Source of the DNA: an uncultured Flavobacteriales bacterium
GTDB taxonomy: Bacteria > Bacteroidota > Bacteroidia > Flavobacteriales > Crocinitomicaceae
Length of the DNA stretch: 64,000 nucleotides
NCBI GenBank assembly: GCA_946480085.1
Contig: CAMLHZ010000005.1
Coordinates: forward strand, 1 to 64,000
Reading direction: 5' to 3'
In this document: one piece after another, positions 41,053 through 49,188 of the stretch
Position numbering within the stretch: the stretch's first letter is position 1
Layout of the letters: each line of letters begins with the position of its first letter
Notes under the pieces: model-generated
What the model was told of the DNA's origin: nothing
Databases searched by the model: none
The model's input: only the letters and a program-made list of their open reading frames with translations
Position numbers and translations under genes: made by a program

Positions 41053-42873
41053 ATGAATCGTCTCTTACTTTTCTTGTCATCATTGTATTTCGTTAGTGTA
41101 GCACAAGCCCAAGTTGTTACTACTGAATTCGGACAAATTCAAGGTTCCAACAATGGAGCAATCAAACAATTTCTCGGAGTTCCTTTTGCAAAACCACCTG
41201 TTGATGAATTGCGATGGAAAGCTCCGGAAAACCCGGATTCATGGGCAGGAATACTGAATACTACTGACTTTTCTCCTGTCTGTCCGCAAAAAAAGTTTGA
41301 ACAAGGTGGAACCGGTGATACCATTATCGGTGAAGAAGATTGTTTGTATCTAAATGTCTGGACTCCTGCTATTGGAGTTGGAACTCGTCCAATTATGGTT
41401 TTTATTCACGGTGGTGGAAATCAACAGGGCAGTGCAAGTGAAGAAAACGGTGGTGCCCAAATGTTTTTTGGAAAAAACATCAGTGAAAGAGGAGATGCAG
41501 TGGTAATTACGATTCAATACCGCCTGGGACCGCTGGGATTTTTAGTCCATCCTGGATTAGATGAAGAATCTCCTACAGGAACTTCTGGAAATTATGCTGT
41601 TTTGGATCAGATTCTAGCGCTGAAATGGGTCAAACACAATGGTCATTTATTTGGAGGTGACACTACAAAAGTGATGATTTTTGGAGAGAGTGCTGGTGGA
41701 ATCAACGTAGGGAATTTAATGTCAACATCACTAGCAAATGGACTGTTTGACAGAGCTTGTATTCAAAGTGCGGCACCAACTGTTGCGCAATATAGTGTTG
41801 TTCAATCTGGCGGAGTAGATTTCGTAGATACTTACATTTCTACCGGGACAAATGCTCAGAAAATTACCCATATGAGAAACGTTTCCAGTGATTCAATCGT
41901 AATGAACGAAACTTCACCTTTGGCTGGTGGAGCAGTTCAACTGGCATGGCAACCAACCATTGATAATGTGGTTTTTACACAAACACCACAACAGCAATTT
42001 GAAAGCGGTACGTTCAATCATGTCCCACTAATTATTGGTTCCAATTCAGAAGAATCTAGTCTTTCTGCGCCGCAAACCGTAACACCGGGAATGGTAACAC
42101 TTTTGAAAAACTCAGTGATTCCCGCACCTATGATGGCTGAAGGCAATGTATTGTATCCTTCTGGATCTAACAATACAGAAGCTAGAGAATCTTATGTCGG
42201 AATTTTGACAGATGGACAATTTACGGCAACAACGCGCAGAACAGCAAGATGTATCAGTAGCAATCAAACCGAGCCGGTTTATCGTTACTTCTTTACGCAT
42301 AAACATACGGTTTCTATGCTCGAAGCACTTGGCAGTTATCATGGAATGGAATTGTTTTACGTATTTAACACCTGGGAAGATGCCACGCTTGGTTCAGGTC
42401 CTTTCTTTGCAGAAGAGGATGATTCTGTTCAGCAAAACATGTTGCACTATTGGGTGAATTTTGCGCGTAATGGAGATCCAAATGGCGCTGGATTGGTCAA
42501 CTGGCCTACATATGAAAGCGTTTCCGATTGTTACCTGGAAATAAAAGCGACGCCTAACGGAACACAATGTGGTCTGCGAACAGATAAAAGTGATTTCTGG
42601 GACGAGGCAATTTCTTATATCGGCTGTGGATCACTTGAATTAGCTGAAGTTGACAATGCATTTACGGTTTACCCCAATCCGGCAAGTACTGTCTTGAATA
42701 TTTCCAATTTCTCACCGTCTGAACACTATTTGATCTATTCTGCACAAGGACAACTTCTCAGAAAAGGGCAAATGAAAGGTGAAATTTCTATTGACACTTT
42801 GGATTCAGGAGCGTATTTCTTGGTTGTTGATGGAGTTTCTGGACAAAGAGTAACAACATTTATAAAACAATGA
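41053..42873 (+). CDS. T9SS-secreted type B carboxylesterase
   Basis: 606 residues. Signal peptide ends QAQ. The enzyme has FLGVPFAKPPVDELRWKAPE, EDCLYLNVWTP, the oxyanion loop FIHGGGN, nucleophile S213 in FGESAGG, an acidic residue near NSEES (E333 or E334) and H430 in SYHGMELFYVF. The C-terminus YPNPASTVLNISNFSP and DTLDSGAYFLVVDG is a T9SS type A sorting domain. It should hydrolyse esters outside the cell or on its surface. All catalytic positions are present, although the acid is EES rather than the more usual DEG. Confidence 0.92.
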   Translation: MNRLLLFLSSLYFVSVAQAQVVTTEFGQIQGSNNGAIKQFLGVPFAKPPVDELRWKAPENPDSWAGILNTTDFSPVCPQKKFEQGGTGDTIIGEEDCLYLNVWTPAIGVGTRPIMVFIHGGGNQQGSASEENGGAQMFFGKNISERGDAVVITIQYRLGPLGFLVHPGLDEESPTGTSGNYAVLDQILALKWVKHNGHLFGGDTTKVMIFGESAGGINVGNLMSTSLANGLFDRACIQSAAPTVAQYSVVQSGGVDFVDTYISTGTNAQKITHMRNVSSDSIVMNETSPLAGGAVQLAWQPTIDNVVFTQTPQQQFESGTFNHVPLIIGSNSEESSLSAPQTVTPGMVTLLKNSVIPAPMMAEGNVLYPSGSNNTEARESYVGILTDGQFTATTRRTARCISSNQTEPVYRYFFTHKHTVSMLEALGSYHGMELFYVFNTWEDATLGSGPFFAEEDDSVQQNMLHYWVNFARNGDPNGAGLVNWPTYESVSDCYLEIKATPNGTQCGLRTDKSDFWDEAISYIGCGSLELAEVDNAFTVYPNPASTVLNISNFSPSEHYLIYSAQGQLLRKGQMKGEISIDTLDSGAYFLVVDGVSGQRVTTFIKQ

Positions 42874-42886
42874 CCCAGTCTGAAAA

Positions 42887-43231
42887 ATGAAGCATTCAGA
42901 GCCTGAAATAAATTGGAGTGATTTTGCGAAAATTGAAATGCGTGTAGGAACCATTCTTACTGCTGAAATTTTCCAGGAAGCGAGAAATCCTGCTTATAAA
43001 CTGACCATCGATTTTGGAGAATTCGGAATTCGAAAAAGTTCTGCTCAAATCACCAAATTGTATTCTTGTGAAGATTTGATTGGGAAACAGATTGTTGCCG
43101 TAATTAATTTCCCTCCAAAACAAATTGCAACCATTCAAAGTCAATGCTTGGTGTTGGGTGCTGTGAATGGCGATGAAGTAATATTACTCAATCCCGGAAA
43201 GAAGGTCGAAAATGGTTTACGGATTGGATAA
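42887..43231 (+). CDS. csaA: tRNA-binding domain protein CsaA
   Basis: 114 residues, the normal length of CsaA. The EMAP-II/tRNA-binding OB fold is shown by WSDFAKIEMRVGTILTAEIF, NPAYKLTIDFGEFGIRKSSA, QITKLYSCEDLIGKQIVAVI, NFPPKQIATIQSQCLVLGAV and ILLNPGKKVENGLRIG. CsaA is a homodimer that binds tRNA and has chaperone-like activity in Bacillus. The residue order fits the family throughout. Two small genes follow closely. Confidence 0.92.
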   Translation: MKHSEPEINWSDFAKIEMRVGTILTAEIFQEARNPAYKLTIDFGEFGIRKSSAQITKLYSCEDLIGKQIVAVINFPPKQIATIQSQCLVLGAVNGDEVILLNPGKKVENGLRIG

Positions 43232-43240
43232 ATCAATAAC

Positions 43241-43567
43241 ATGTCAATTGCGGAAAAGAAAAGAGGCTTTAGGAAAATAGTTGTTGAAAATAAAGCGTTC
43301 AATTGGCGTTTCACATCCTTAGTCGATATTCGTCCTGAAGGATTAAAAGGCAATAAATTACTTGTCGATTTTGGATGGTTCGACGAATGGCTGTACGCGA
43401 ACGATCGTGAAAATCGCCCTCCCGACTTTGAGCCTAAAGTAATCACTGCGCAATTCGTTAAGAAAGCCATCGAGTTTGCTCTTTTGAACGACTGGAACAT
43501 TGAATCAGATAATTTGGTGCTGAACCTGAAGTTTCATGATGGAGAATTCCAAATACTTACGGCATGA
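43241..43567 (+). CDS. Conserved small protein of unknown function
   Basis: 108 residues, no signal. The start SIAEKKRGFRKIVVENKAFN is basic, and FNWRFTSLVDIRPEGLKGNK, LLVDFGWFDEWLYANDRENR, PPDFEPKVITAQFVKKAIEF and ALLNDWNIESDNLVLNLKFH follow. I recall similar short Bacteroidota proteins ('KAIEFALLNDW' block), without a function. It starts 9 bp after CsaA and ends 36 bp before the DinB gene. Confidence 0.6.
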   Translation: MSIAEKKRGFRKIVVENKAFNWRFTSLVDIRPEGLKGNKLLVDFGWFDEWLYANDRENRPPDFEPKVITAQFVKKAIEFALLNDWNIESDNLVLNLKFHDGEFQILTA

Positions 43568-43603
43568 TTTCCATTGAAACGACAACTGATTTCCAAGAAA
43601 TTA

Positions 43604-44128
43604 ATGAACATGAAAAGAAACGAAATTACCTTGCCCGAATACTTTGATCGCTACATCTTAAAATGCGACGATGTAACACTTTTAGAATCGCTTGAAATCA
43701 GTTTAAACGAACTGAAAAATGCACCAGTTGACAAATGGAAAGCGCTTGGAGATAAGGTGTATGCACCTGGAAAATGGACAGTGAAGGACATATTGCAACA
43801 CATCATTGATACGGAACGTGTTTTCTGTTATCGAGCATTGTCGTTTGCACGTGGCGAGAAAAAAGTAATGTCGTACGATGAAGATGATTTTGCTAAATCG
43901 GCACAGGCAATTAATCGAACACTGGAAGATTTGCTGGAAGAAGCGATTCTGCTTCGACAAACAACCATTTTGCTTTATAAATCCTTCACAGATGAAATGC
44001 TGTCAAGAACAGGAATGGGTTTCAAAGGTGAATATTCCGTTGCCGCAATCGGGTTCATTTTTGGTGGACATCAACGCTGGCATTTTGGAGTGATTGAAGA
44101 GCGGTATTTTCCGATGCTACAGGTTTAA
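43604..44128 (+). CDS. DinB-family protein
   Basis: 174 residues from the ATG at 43604 (another ATG follows at 43610). YAPGKWTVKDILQHIIDTER, LLEEAILLRQTTILLYKSFT and AIGFIFGGHQRWHFGVIEER give the four-helix DinB fold with metal-site histidines in LQHIID and GGHQRWH. Members are close to YfiT-like or mycothiol-dependent transferases, but Bacteroidota lack mycothiol. Third DinB protein of the window. An ACATAG-type inverted repeat follows directly. Confidence 0.85.
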   Translation: MNMKRNEITLPEYFDRYILKCDDVTLLESLEISLNELKNAPVDKWKALGDKVYAPGKWTVKDILQHIIDTERVFCYRALSFARGEKKVMSYDEDDFAKSAQAINRTLEDLLEEAILLRQTTILLYKSFTDEMLSRTGMGFKGEYSVAAIGFIFGGHQRWHFGVIEERYFPMLQV

Positions 44129-44207
44129 AAAAGAGAATAGAAACATAGATTTCATTAATAATGAAAATTCTATTTTCTGTTCTCTGTTATCTAATCTCTT
44201 TTTGTGA
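44129..44207. repeat. ACATAG-type inverted repeat (copy 3)
   Basis: AAAAAAGAGAATAGAAACAT and AGATTTCAT (left, 44127-44155) pair with ATGAAAATTCTATTTTCTGT and TCTCTTTTT (right, 44161-44202), across a short loop. The right arm has an extra 14-base insert. It lies before the SMR exporter and could act as a transcription stop for the DinB gene. Confidence 0.65.
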
Positions 44208-44217
44208 ACTTTACCTC

Positions 44218-44544
44218 ATGAACTGGATTGTATTGATCATTGCGGGCTTATTTGAAGTAGCATTTGCAGCTTGCCTCGGAAAAGCAAAAGAAACAAGTGG
44301 AAACGAGATGTACTTATGGTACGCGGGCTTTCTGGTTTCATTAATCATTAGCATGCTTCTGCTGATCAAGGCAACACAAGAATTGCCAATTGGAACGGCT
44401 TATGCCGTTTGGACTGGAATTGGTGCGATTGGGACAGTTGCCGTTGGAATTCTCGTTTTCAAAGAACCAGCTGCCTTTTGGCGAATCTTCTTCTTGTTCA
44501 CCCTAATTGGTTCCATCGTAGGTTTGAAAGCGGTTTCACATTAA
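44218..44544 (+). CDS. SugE/Gdx-type small multidrug resistance (guanidinium) exporter
   Basis: 108 residues from the ATG at 44218. An in-frame ATG at 44161 begins inside a repeat and is rejected. Four membrane helices are present. The family glutamate is E13 in IAGLFEVAFAACLGKAKE. LPIGTAYAVWTGIGAIGTVA and VFKEPAAFWRIFFL match Gdx/SugE rather than EmrE. Gdx exports guanidinium by proton exchange. No guanidine riboswitch was seen upstream. It works as an antiparallel dimer; only one subunit gene is present, as is normal for Gdx. Confidence 0.88.
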   Translation: MNWIVLIIAGLFEVAFAACLGKAKETSGNEMYLWYAGFLVSLIISMLLLIKATQELPIGTAYAVWTGIGAIGTVAVGILVFKEPAAFWRIFFLFTLIGSIVGLKAVSH

Positions 44545-44562
44545 AAGCCTAACTTAGAAATT

Positions 44563-45258
44563 ATGGAAGAACAATTTCTAACGTATCAAAAATTTTCTGA
44601 TCGAAAATCCGCAATTGAAGTTTCGGAAATTCTTACTGAAAATGAGATTGAATGGGCATTGGAAGATGCATCGGCAGGATTTGATGCTTCCTTTGCCAAT
44701 AATGCTTTTTCCAAAGATTTCAGGATTAAGATCAAGAAAGAAGATTTTGAGAGAGCTGATCAGTTGTTTTTGGAGTTATCGGCTAACGAACTCGACAATA
44801 TTGATAAGGATTACTATTTACTCGAATTCACAAATGAAGAACTCCGTGATTTAATTTCAAAAAGTGATGAATGGAGCAAGTTTGACTTTATGTTAGCTCA
44901 AAAACTTTTGAAAGATCGAGGTGAAGGCATGGCAGAAGAGGAATTGGAGTCGCTGAAGAAAGAGAGAATTACAGAACTTTCTAAGCCTGAAACAAGTCAT
45001 AAAGGTTGGGTTGTCGCGGGCTACATTTTTGCGTTTGGAGGTGGTATACTTGGTTTACTCATTGGTTATCATTTGATGTCACACAAGAAAACTTTACCGA
45101 ATGGTGAGCGAGTTTATGGATATATTGAAGACGACCGAAAAAGCGGTAAAACCATCTTCATCATTGGAATTGTGTTTTTCACTTTAGGGCTGATTTATCA
45201 AATTGCATTTGGTGCATGGGTGAACATAGGTTTGAACTTTTCCCCCTTTCAGCTTTAA
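44563..45258 (+). CDS. DUF2007-like protein with two membrane helices
   Basis: 231 residues. The N-terminal domain (YQKFSDRKSAIEVSEILTEN, IEWALEDASAG, FRIKIKKEDFERADQLFLEL) has the ferredoxin-like fold of DUF2007 'putative signal transducing' proteins. A helical region with LAQKLLKDRGEGMAEEELES follows, then two membrane helices (GWVVAGYIFAFGGGILGLLI and GKTIFIIGIVFFTLGLIYQI). Found widely in Bacteroidota, without a known role. The start is 18 bp after the SMR gene. Confidence 0.72.
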   Translation: MEEQFLTYQKFSDRKSAIEVSEILTENEIEWALEDASAGFDASFANNAFSKDFRIKIKKEDFERADQLFLELSANELDNIDKDYYLLEFTNEELRDLISKSDEWSKFDFMLAQKLLKDRGEGMAEEELESLKKERITELSKPETSHKGWVVAGYIFAFGGGILGLLIGYHLMSHKKTLPNGERVYGYIEDDRKSGKTIFIIGIVFFTLGLIYQIAFGAWVNIGLNFSPFQL

Positions 45259-45266
45259 CAGCTTGA

Positions 45267-46037
45267 ATGAAACAAATTCTTACAGTTTTCTTACTACTCA
45301 GTTCTTCAGTTCTTTTTGGACAAAAGACAATTGAAATTACAATTGATAGTAACTGTCAATGCAATAATACCAAGCTCAAAAAATTAAAGGGAAGATTTGA
45401 GTTGCGCGCTTCCATTACAGAAAGACTTAATTCTAGGGTTTATCAAGATACTTTAATCCAGGCTTTGAGTTTTGAGTCGACACAAAACATTACACTTCAA
45501 TTTAACAAGAGAATCCACTCTTATTCGTTGGTTTATACCTCACACGATTCGTTGGATTTAACAAACAGATATCCTTTTTATTTCAATCAGGTTCAAGGAG
45601 ATAAAATCAATCTCAATTGTTTTTTTTTCAATGCAAGTTATCCATCAATTTTAGATGAATTGGAGAAAAAAGACACAGCATATTTCTATTCACAATATTC
45701 GGGAAATACACATGAAATGATGAGTATTCCGTATCAGAAATTGAGAATTATTAGAGATGGAAATCAGTATTGCGCATCATATATTTCTTCAGCAATAAAA
45801 CCATATGATAACTTTATGCGTCCGTTGGAAGAGGTGTATAGTGAAACTATTTTGCTTACGGAAGCACAAGCGCAAATTATTCGGAATTTTGAAAACAATC
45901 TTTGGAAAGAAGCAATTTACAATGACGACGGTATGGGAGAGAGAAGCAGTTTGATTCATAATAATCGTTACATTGTTTTTTACTCTAAGCAAAAGATTCC
46001 AACTGTTTTATGGGAACAGCTAACAGTACCGAAGTAA
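45267..46037 (+). CDS. Exported protein of unknown function
   Basis: 256 residues. Signal peptide ends SVLFGQ. The domain has IDSNCQCNNTKLKKLKGRFE, a Cys pair, LRASITERLNSRVYQDTLIQ, HSYSLVYTSHDSLDLTNRYP and YQKLRIIRDGNQYCASYISS. No family recognised. A hairpin with T run follows it at 46045-46071. First of five exported proteins of unknown function between 45.2 and 49.1 kb, all on the same strand. Confidence 0.55.
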   Translation: MKQILTVFLLLSSSVLFGQKTIEITIDSNCQCNNTKLKKLKGRFELRASITERLNSRVYQDTLIQALSFESTQNITLQFNKRIHSYSLVYTSHDSLDLTNRYPFYFNQVQGDKINLNCFFFNASYPSILDELEKKDTAYFYSQYSGNTHEMMSIPYQKLRIIRDGNQYCASYISSAIKPYDNFMRPLEEVYSETILLTEAQAQIIRNFENNLWKEAIYNDDGMGERSSLIHNNRYIVFYSKQKIPTVLWEQLTVPK

Positions 46038-46044
46038 ATGCGTT

Positions 46045-46071
46045 AATACAACGTGTTGTGTTTACTTTTTT
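46045..46071 (+). terminator. Possible intrinsic terminator
   Basis: AATACAA (46045-46051), loop CGTG, TTGTGTT (46056-46062), one wobble pair, followed by TTTTTT at 46066-46071. It lies 8 bp after the stop of the gene at 45267. Confidence 0.45.
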
Positions 46072-46134
46072 CAACTCTAAACATATTCCAGTATAAAGCG
46101 TTTTCTTTGCTTTAGTTTATCAAATAGAAAGTCT

Positions 46135-46770
46135 ATGAGATTAATACTGTTTATGCTGTTTTTAGTGCCGTTGTCGATTTTCGGACAACTGGATTCACTT
46201 CAGGAACTCATCTATCCTAAGGATGATCCTAATGTTTATTTCAATATTATAGACACGAATTACAGTATGTACAAACTTCCATCTGGAAGCTTTAAAAAGC
46301 CCGTAAAATGGAAGGAAAAGCACAATCAGCGCAACGAAAGTTCCAAAGGTTATTCTGTAGGTTATTTTTCCAGATTTTATCCAGATTCTATGGATTTGAA
46401 CGACGCGTTATCGATAATTGATTCAGCACAGGAATTTTATTTGATCAGAGACGCTATTTCCTGGTGTATTTATAATTCAGAAGAAGCTTTTCCTTATTTG
46501 ATTGCCCGACTTTCCGATAAACGAAAAATTGGTTTAACCAATTCAGCAGATTTGATTATAGTAGATAGAATTGCGACTGGCGATTTGAAATTCTATGGTC
46601 ACGGCGGATTTATGCGCGAAGACCTGTTTACCGTTGCAGGAAGAGTTTCTGCAGCATTGAATGAAATTACCGGCGAAGAATTTGCTGTAGTTCACGCTAA
46701 CTTAAGCGAAAAGCAAGCTATGGAGTTCAAACAGCTTTGGGTGGAATATTTAAGTAAATTGGTTGAATGA
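46135..46770 (+). CDS. Exported protein of unknown function
   Basis: 211 residues. Signal peptide ends LSIFGQ. Later parts are helical and resemble a repeat scaffold: DLNDALSIIDSAQEFYLIRD, AISWCIYNSEEAFPYLIARL, SDKRKIGLTNSADLIIVDRI and FTVAGRVSAALNEITGEEFA. The block AISW-x-IYN-x-EEAFPYL is like HEAT-type exported proteins of Bacteroidota. The next gene overlaps its stop by 4 bp, so they are translated together. Confidence 0.6.
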   Translation: MRLILFMLFLVPLSIFGQLDSLQELIYPKDDPNVYFNIIDTNYSMYKLPSGSFKKPVKWKEKHNQRNESSKGYSVGYFSRFYPDSMDLNDALSIIDSAQEFYLIRDAISWCIYNSEEAFPYLIARLSDKRKIGLTNSADLIIVDRIATGDLKFYGHGGFMREDLFTVAGRVSAALNEITGEEFAVVHANLSEKQAMEFKQLWVEYLSKLVE

Positions 46771-47351
46771 AAATCCTCACGTTTTTTATCGTTATAGCCA
46801 CTTTGGTTTCCTGTAATTCCTCAAAGAAATCGAAACAATCAGTGGAACTGAAGTCCGAATTCAGTTTTGAAGATTACGACATTGCCAAAGGTCGATTGGG
46901 TAAAATTAAACTTGGTACAACAATTCAATCCAATACTTCAGTTATCCATCAAATGACTGTGAAGCAAACACCAGCTTATATGTTCGGTTTTGATGGCGGT
47001 GGAATGGCGTATTTATATTCGTATAAAAATGAACCTGTTTTTGCTTTAATTCCGGCTTATGAGACAGATTCGATAATTGCGATTGCCGCTATTCATGAAA
47101 AGTTGACCAATTCGAAAGTAATTCACCCAAAAATGACAGTTGCCGAAATAAAGAAGATCTACACTAACACTAAAATTGGATTAAACCTGATGATGGATTG
47201 GGAAGAAATTGAAGTGGAAAGAGGTGATTTCACTTTTGTATTTATGACTGAAAGTCCCACCCGAATTGGCATTTATTCTGATCTGGAAGAAAGTGAGTCT
47301 GTGCCAATGAATTATTTGAAAACCAAATCAGATTGGATTACAATCTACTAA
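46767..47351 (+). CDS. Lipoprotein of unknown function
   Basis: 194 residues. Lipobox LVSC gives lipid on C16. The domain has FEDYDIAKGRLGKIKLGTTI, a start seen in proteins annotated as 'DUF1131-like', then TPAYMFGFDGGGMAYLYSYK, PVFALIPAYETDSIIAIAAI, MTVAEIKKIYTNTKIGLNLM and FTFVFMTESPTRIGIYSDLE. It may bind a ligand in the periplasm. The name remains open. It overlaps the upstream exported gene by 4 bp and precedes another exported gene after 10 bp. Confidence 0.6.
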   Translation: MKILTFFIVIATLVSCNSSKKSKQSVELKSEFSFEDYDIAKGRLGKIKLGTTIQSNTSVIHQMTVKQTPAYMFGFDGGGMAYLYSYKNEPVFALIPAYETDSIIAIAAIHEKLTNSKVIHPKMTVAEIKKIYTNTKIGLNLMMDWEEIEVERGDFTFVFMTESPTRIGIYSDLEESESVPMNYLKTKSDWITIY

Positions 47352-47361
47352 TTGAATCAAA

Positions 47362-48141
47362 ATGAAAAAAACAACAGCATTGTTCTTATTTCTATTCTCA
47401 GTATTAAGCTGCTTTACACAAAGCACTGGTCCTTATGGCCGAGAGGAATTGGATGAACTTCTGGAATACTATGATTTTTCCTCGTTTTTTGTTGCTGAGC
47501 GTTTACTGGTTTCAGATAATGAAGGTAATTCTGAGCAAATAGAAAAACCTGAAATTCTTGGATTTATTGGTGATGATTACCAACGTTTTCAAATTCATAT
47601 TGTTTCCATGATCAAGAATCCAGAGAAACGAACTGAATACATGGTGTATGGGAAAACCAATAAAAGCGGTAATATATCCGATTTTCAAGGTACAATGAGA
47701 ATTGTTAGTTCTGGAGTGCAAAGTTATGATTCCGCTTTTGTGCATGGTTTTGCTGAGTTTGAAGTAACGTTTTATGAAGCTGAAAGTGAAAAGCTCACTG
47801 GAACTTATAGAGGAAAGCTGAAAACAAATTTCCTCATTGAAAAAGCATTGAAGCGCAAAAAGGAGAAATTCAGATATGATGGAAGTGGCTTTTACTCAGA
47901 TGGCTTCTGTAACAATCAGTTTGTAGGAACTTGGAATAGTTATAACTTGAACGGAGCAAAAAAATGCCATTGGGGTGATTTTAGAATTCCTGAATGTGGT
48001 GATTTAGACATTGGAGCAGGGGAGTTTAGTGTTTCCGACAAGTATGTGAAAAACGGCTGGGAAAACTATATGCTGCTTTTGAATTCGGGTGATGATGCCG
48101 AAAAGCGAAAAAAGGCACTTGCAAATGAAAAATGGTGGTAA
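47362..48141 (+). CDS. Exported protein of unknown function
   Basis: 259 residues. The N-terminus (FLFLFSVLSCFTQ) can be read as a signal peptide or as a lipobox VLSC with C17. The body is beta-rich: LGFIGDDYQRFQIHIVSMIK, VYGKTNKSGNISDFQGTMRI, FAEFEVTFYEAESEKLTGTY and YNLNGAKKCHWGDFRIPECG. I recall small families with the phrase 'CHWGDFRIP.CGDLDIGAGEF' in Bacteroidota, without a role. It is the last of three closely spaced exported-protein genes. Confidence 0.6.
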   Translation: MKKTTALFLFLFSVLSCFTQSTGPYGREELDELLEYYDFSSFFVAERLLVSDNEGNSEQIEKPEILGFIGDDYQRFQIHIVSMIKNPEKRTEYMVYGKTNKSGNISDFQGTMRIVSSGVQSYDSAFVHGFAEFEVTFYEAESEKLTGTYRGKLKTNFLIEKALKRKKEKFRYDGSGFYSDGFCNNQFVGTWNSYNLNGAKKCHWGDFRIPECGDLDIGAGEFSVSDKYVKNGWENYMLLLNSGDDAEKRKKALANEKWW

Positions 48142-48149
48142 CGTTCAAG

Positions 48150-48165
48150 TTTAATCGCGATTAAA
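48150..48165. promoter_or_regulatory. 16-bp perfect palindrome
   Basis: TTTAATCGCGATTAAA lies 8 bp after the stop of the gene at 47362 and 78 bp before the next start codon. TACATTTG (48175-48182), a match to the -7 consensus TAnnTTTG, follows 9 bp later, so an operator is a good guess. Confidence 0.5.
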
Positions 48166-48178
48166 AGTTTGAATTACA

Positions 48179-48211
48179 TTTGTGGAATGTTTGTGGAATG
48201 TTTGTGGTATG
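48179..48211 (+). repeat. 11-bp tandem repeat, three copies
   Basis: TTTGTGGAATG, TTTGTGGAATG and TTTGTGGTATG follow one another. The first copy overlaps the -7-like element TACATTTG. The array lies in the leader of the exported protein starting at 48243. Confidence 0.8.
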
Positions 48212-48242
48212 TGCATCTGCATTTCGTATTCTGAAATTACTT

Positions 48243-49088
48243 ATGATTGCCTTGAAATCTAAATTTCTTTTTTTTGTTTGTCTTGTAGCTGCCTCAAACT
48301 GTTTTTCCCAGAAATTAGTATTCAATGGTTCTGTTGTTGATTCAGTCACTGTTGCTTCCAATTATTGGTATTATCACTTCGACGATAAAGGAACAACTAC
48401 CTATACAATTGACAATATCTATTTTGTTTATGATGAACAACAGGCAGAATATCGTGTAAATGCGTACAAGCGAAAAAACGTTCACGGAACCTTCAAACCT
48501 AATAAAGTTGATGTTGGTGAGTTTTCTATCGCAACTTCTAAAGATGTAGATAAAGCTAAGTTGAACGATCTTTTAACGCAATTGACTACCTCTGATTCCG
48601 TTGCAACGTTGAAGAATTCAGGAATCACAGAGGAGGAATTTCTTCACTGCACAAAAAGAAATAAAATGCACGCCTGGATAAGAAGGTACAGAAAGTTCGC
48701 AGAGTATTTTCTTTATTATGATAAACAAGAACGAAAGGATATTCTTCAAGATCTGAGAAATGTGGATACCTTGAATCGTTATCTTTCAGAAGAGTTCCGT
48801 TTTAGCGGTTATCCAATAGTTACTGATGTTGGAGATAGTTTTTGGATTACTATTTCTACAGATTCATCCGATTTTGAATTTCAGGGAAAGTACCCTGATA
48901 CTTTTCGTCAGCCACTCCATAATATGAATGATCTTGTGGATGAATTCTCAGTATTGAATTTAAAAATCAATAAATCACTTGTTGCCATTCTTCCTAAAAA
49001 GTTCAGCAGAATTCGCACCATCAAAACTCAGGCATTGATGGACGAATATATAATTTGGCTTTTGAAGCGTAGATCTGTTATTTATTAG
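48243..49088 (+). CDS. Exported protein of unknown function
   Basis: 281 residues from the ATG at 48243, which gives a good signal peptide (FLFFVCLVAASNCFSQ). An ATG at 48180 is in frame but would lie in the 11-bp tandem repeat. The body holds VFNGSVVDSVTVASNYWYYH, YDEQQAEYRVNAYKRKNVHG, a helical part LNDLLTQLTTSDSVATLKN, ITEEEFLHCTKRNKMHAWIR and FWITISTDSSDFEFQGKYPD. No family recognised. It ends 100 bp before the CLC gene. Confidence 0.6.
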   Translation: MIALKSKFLFFVCLVAASNCFSQKLVFNGSVVDSVTVASNYWYYHFDDKGTTTYTIDNIYFVYDEQQAEYRVNAYKRKNVHGTFKPNKVDVGEFSIATSKDVDKAKLNDLLTQLTTSDSVATLKNSGITEEEFLHCTKRNKMHAWIRRYRKFAEYFLYYDKQERKDILQDLRNVDTLNRYLSEEFRFSGYPIVTDVGDSFWITISTDSSDFEFQGKYPDTFRQPLHNMNDLVDEFSVLNLKINKSLVAILPKKFSRIRTIKTQALMDEYIIWLLKRRSVIY

Positions 49089-49133
49089 TTCGTCTGCAAA
49101 GTGTAATGTTCACATCAGTTAACAGTATAGACT

Positions 49134-49163
49134 TTGCTTAACGTTTATTTCGTCCTATTTTTG
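49134..49163 (+). promoter_or_regulatory. Promoter of the CLC channel gene
   Basis: TTG (49134-49136), 19 bp, then TATTTTTG (49156-49163). This matches the Bacteroidota promoter consensus (TTG, 19-20 bp, TAnnTTTG). The start codon at 49189 is 25 bp downstream. Confidence 0.65.
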
Positions 49164-49188
49164 GGGTCGTATCAGTAACAGGGGAATC

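Noticed and set aside
44161..44217. N-terminal extension of the SMR exporter from the ATG at 44161
   Set aside because: It would translate the right arm of an inverted repeat and add a fifth hydrophobic stretch. The ATG at 44218 gives the normal length and the family start MNW.
44129..44217. Guanidine riboswitch before the SugE-type gene
   Set aside because: No ACGR-loop hairpins of the guanidine-II type and no guanidine-I/III core found; the space is taken by an inverted repeat.
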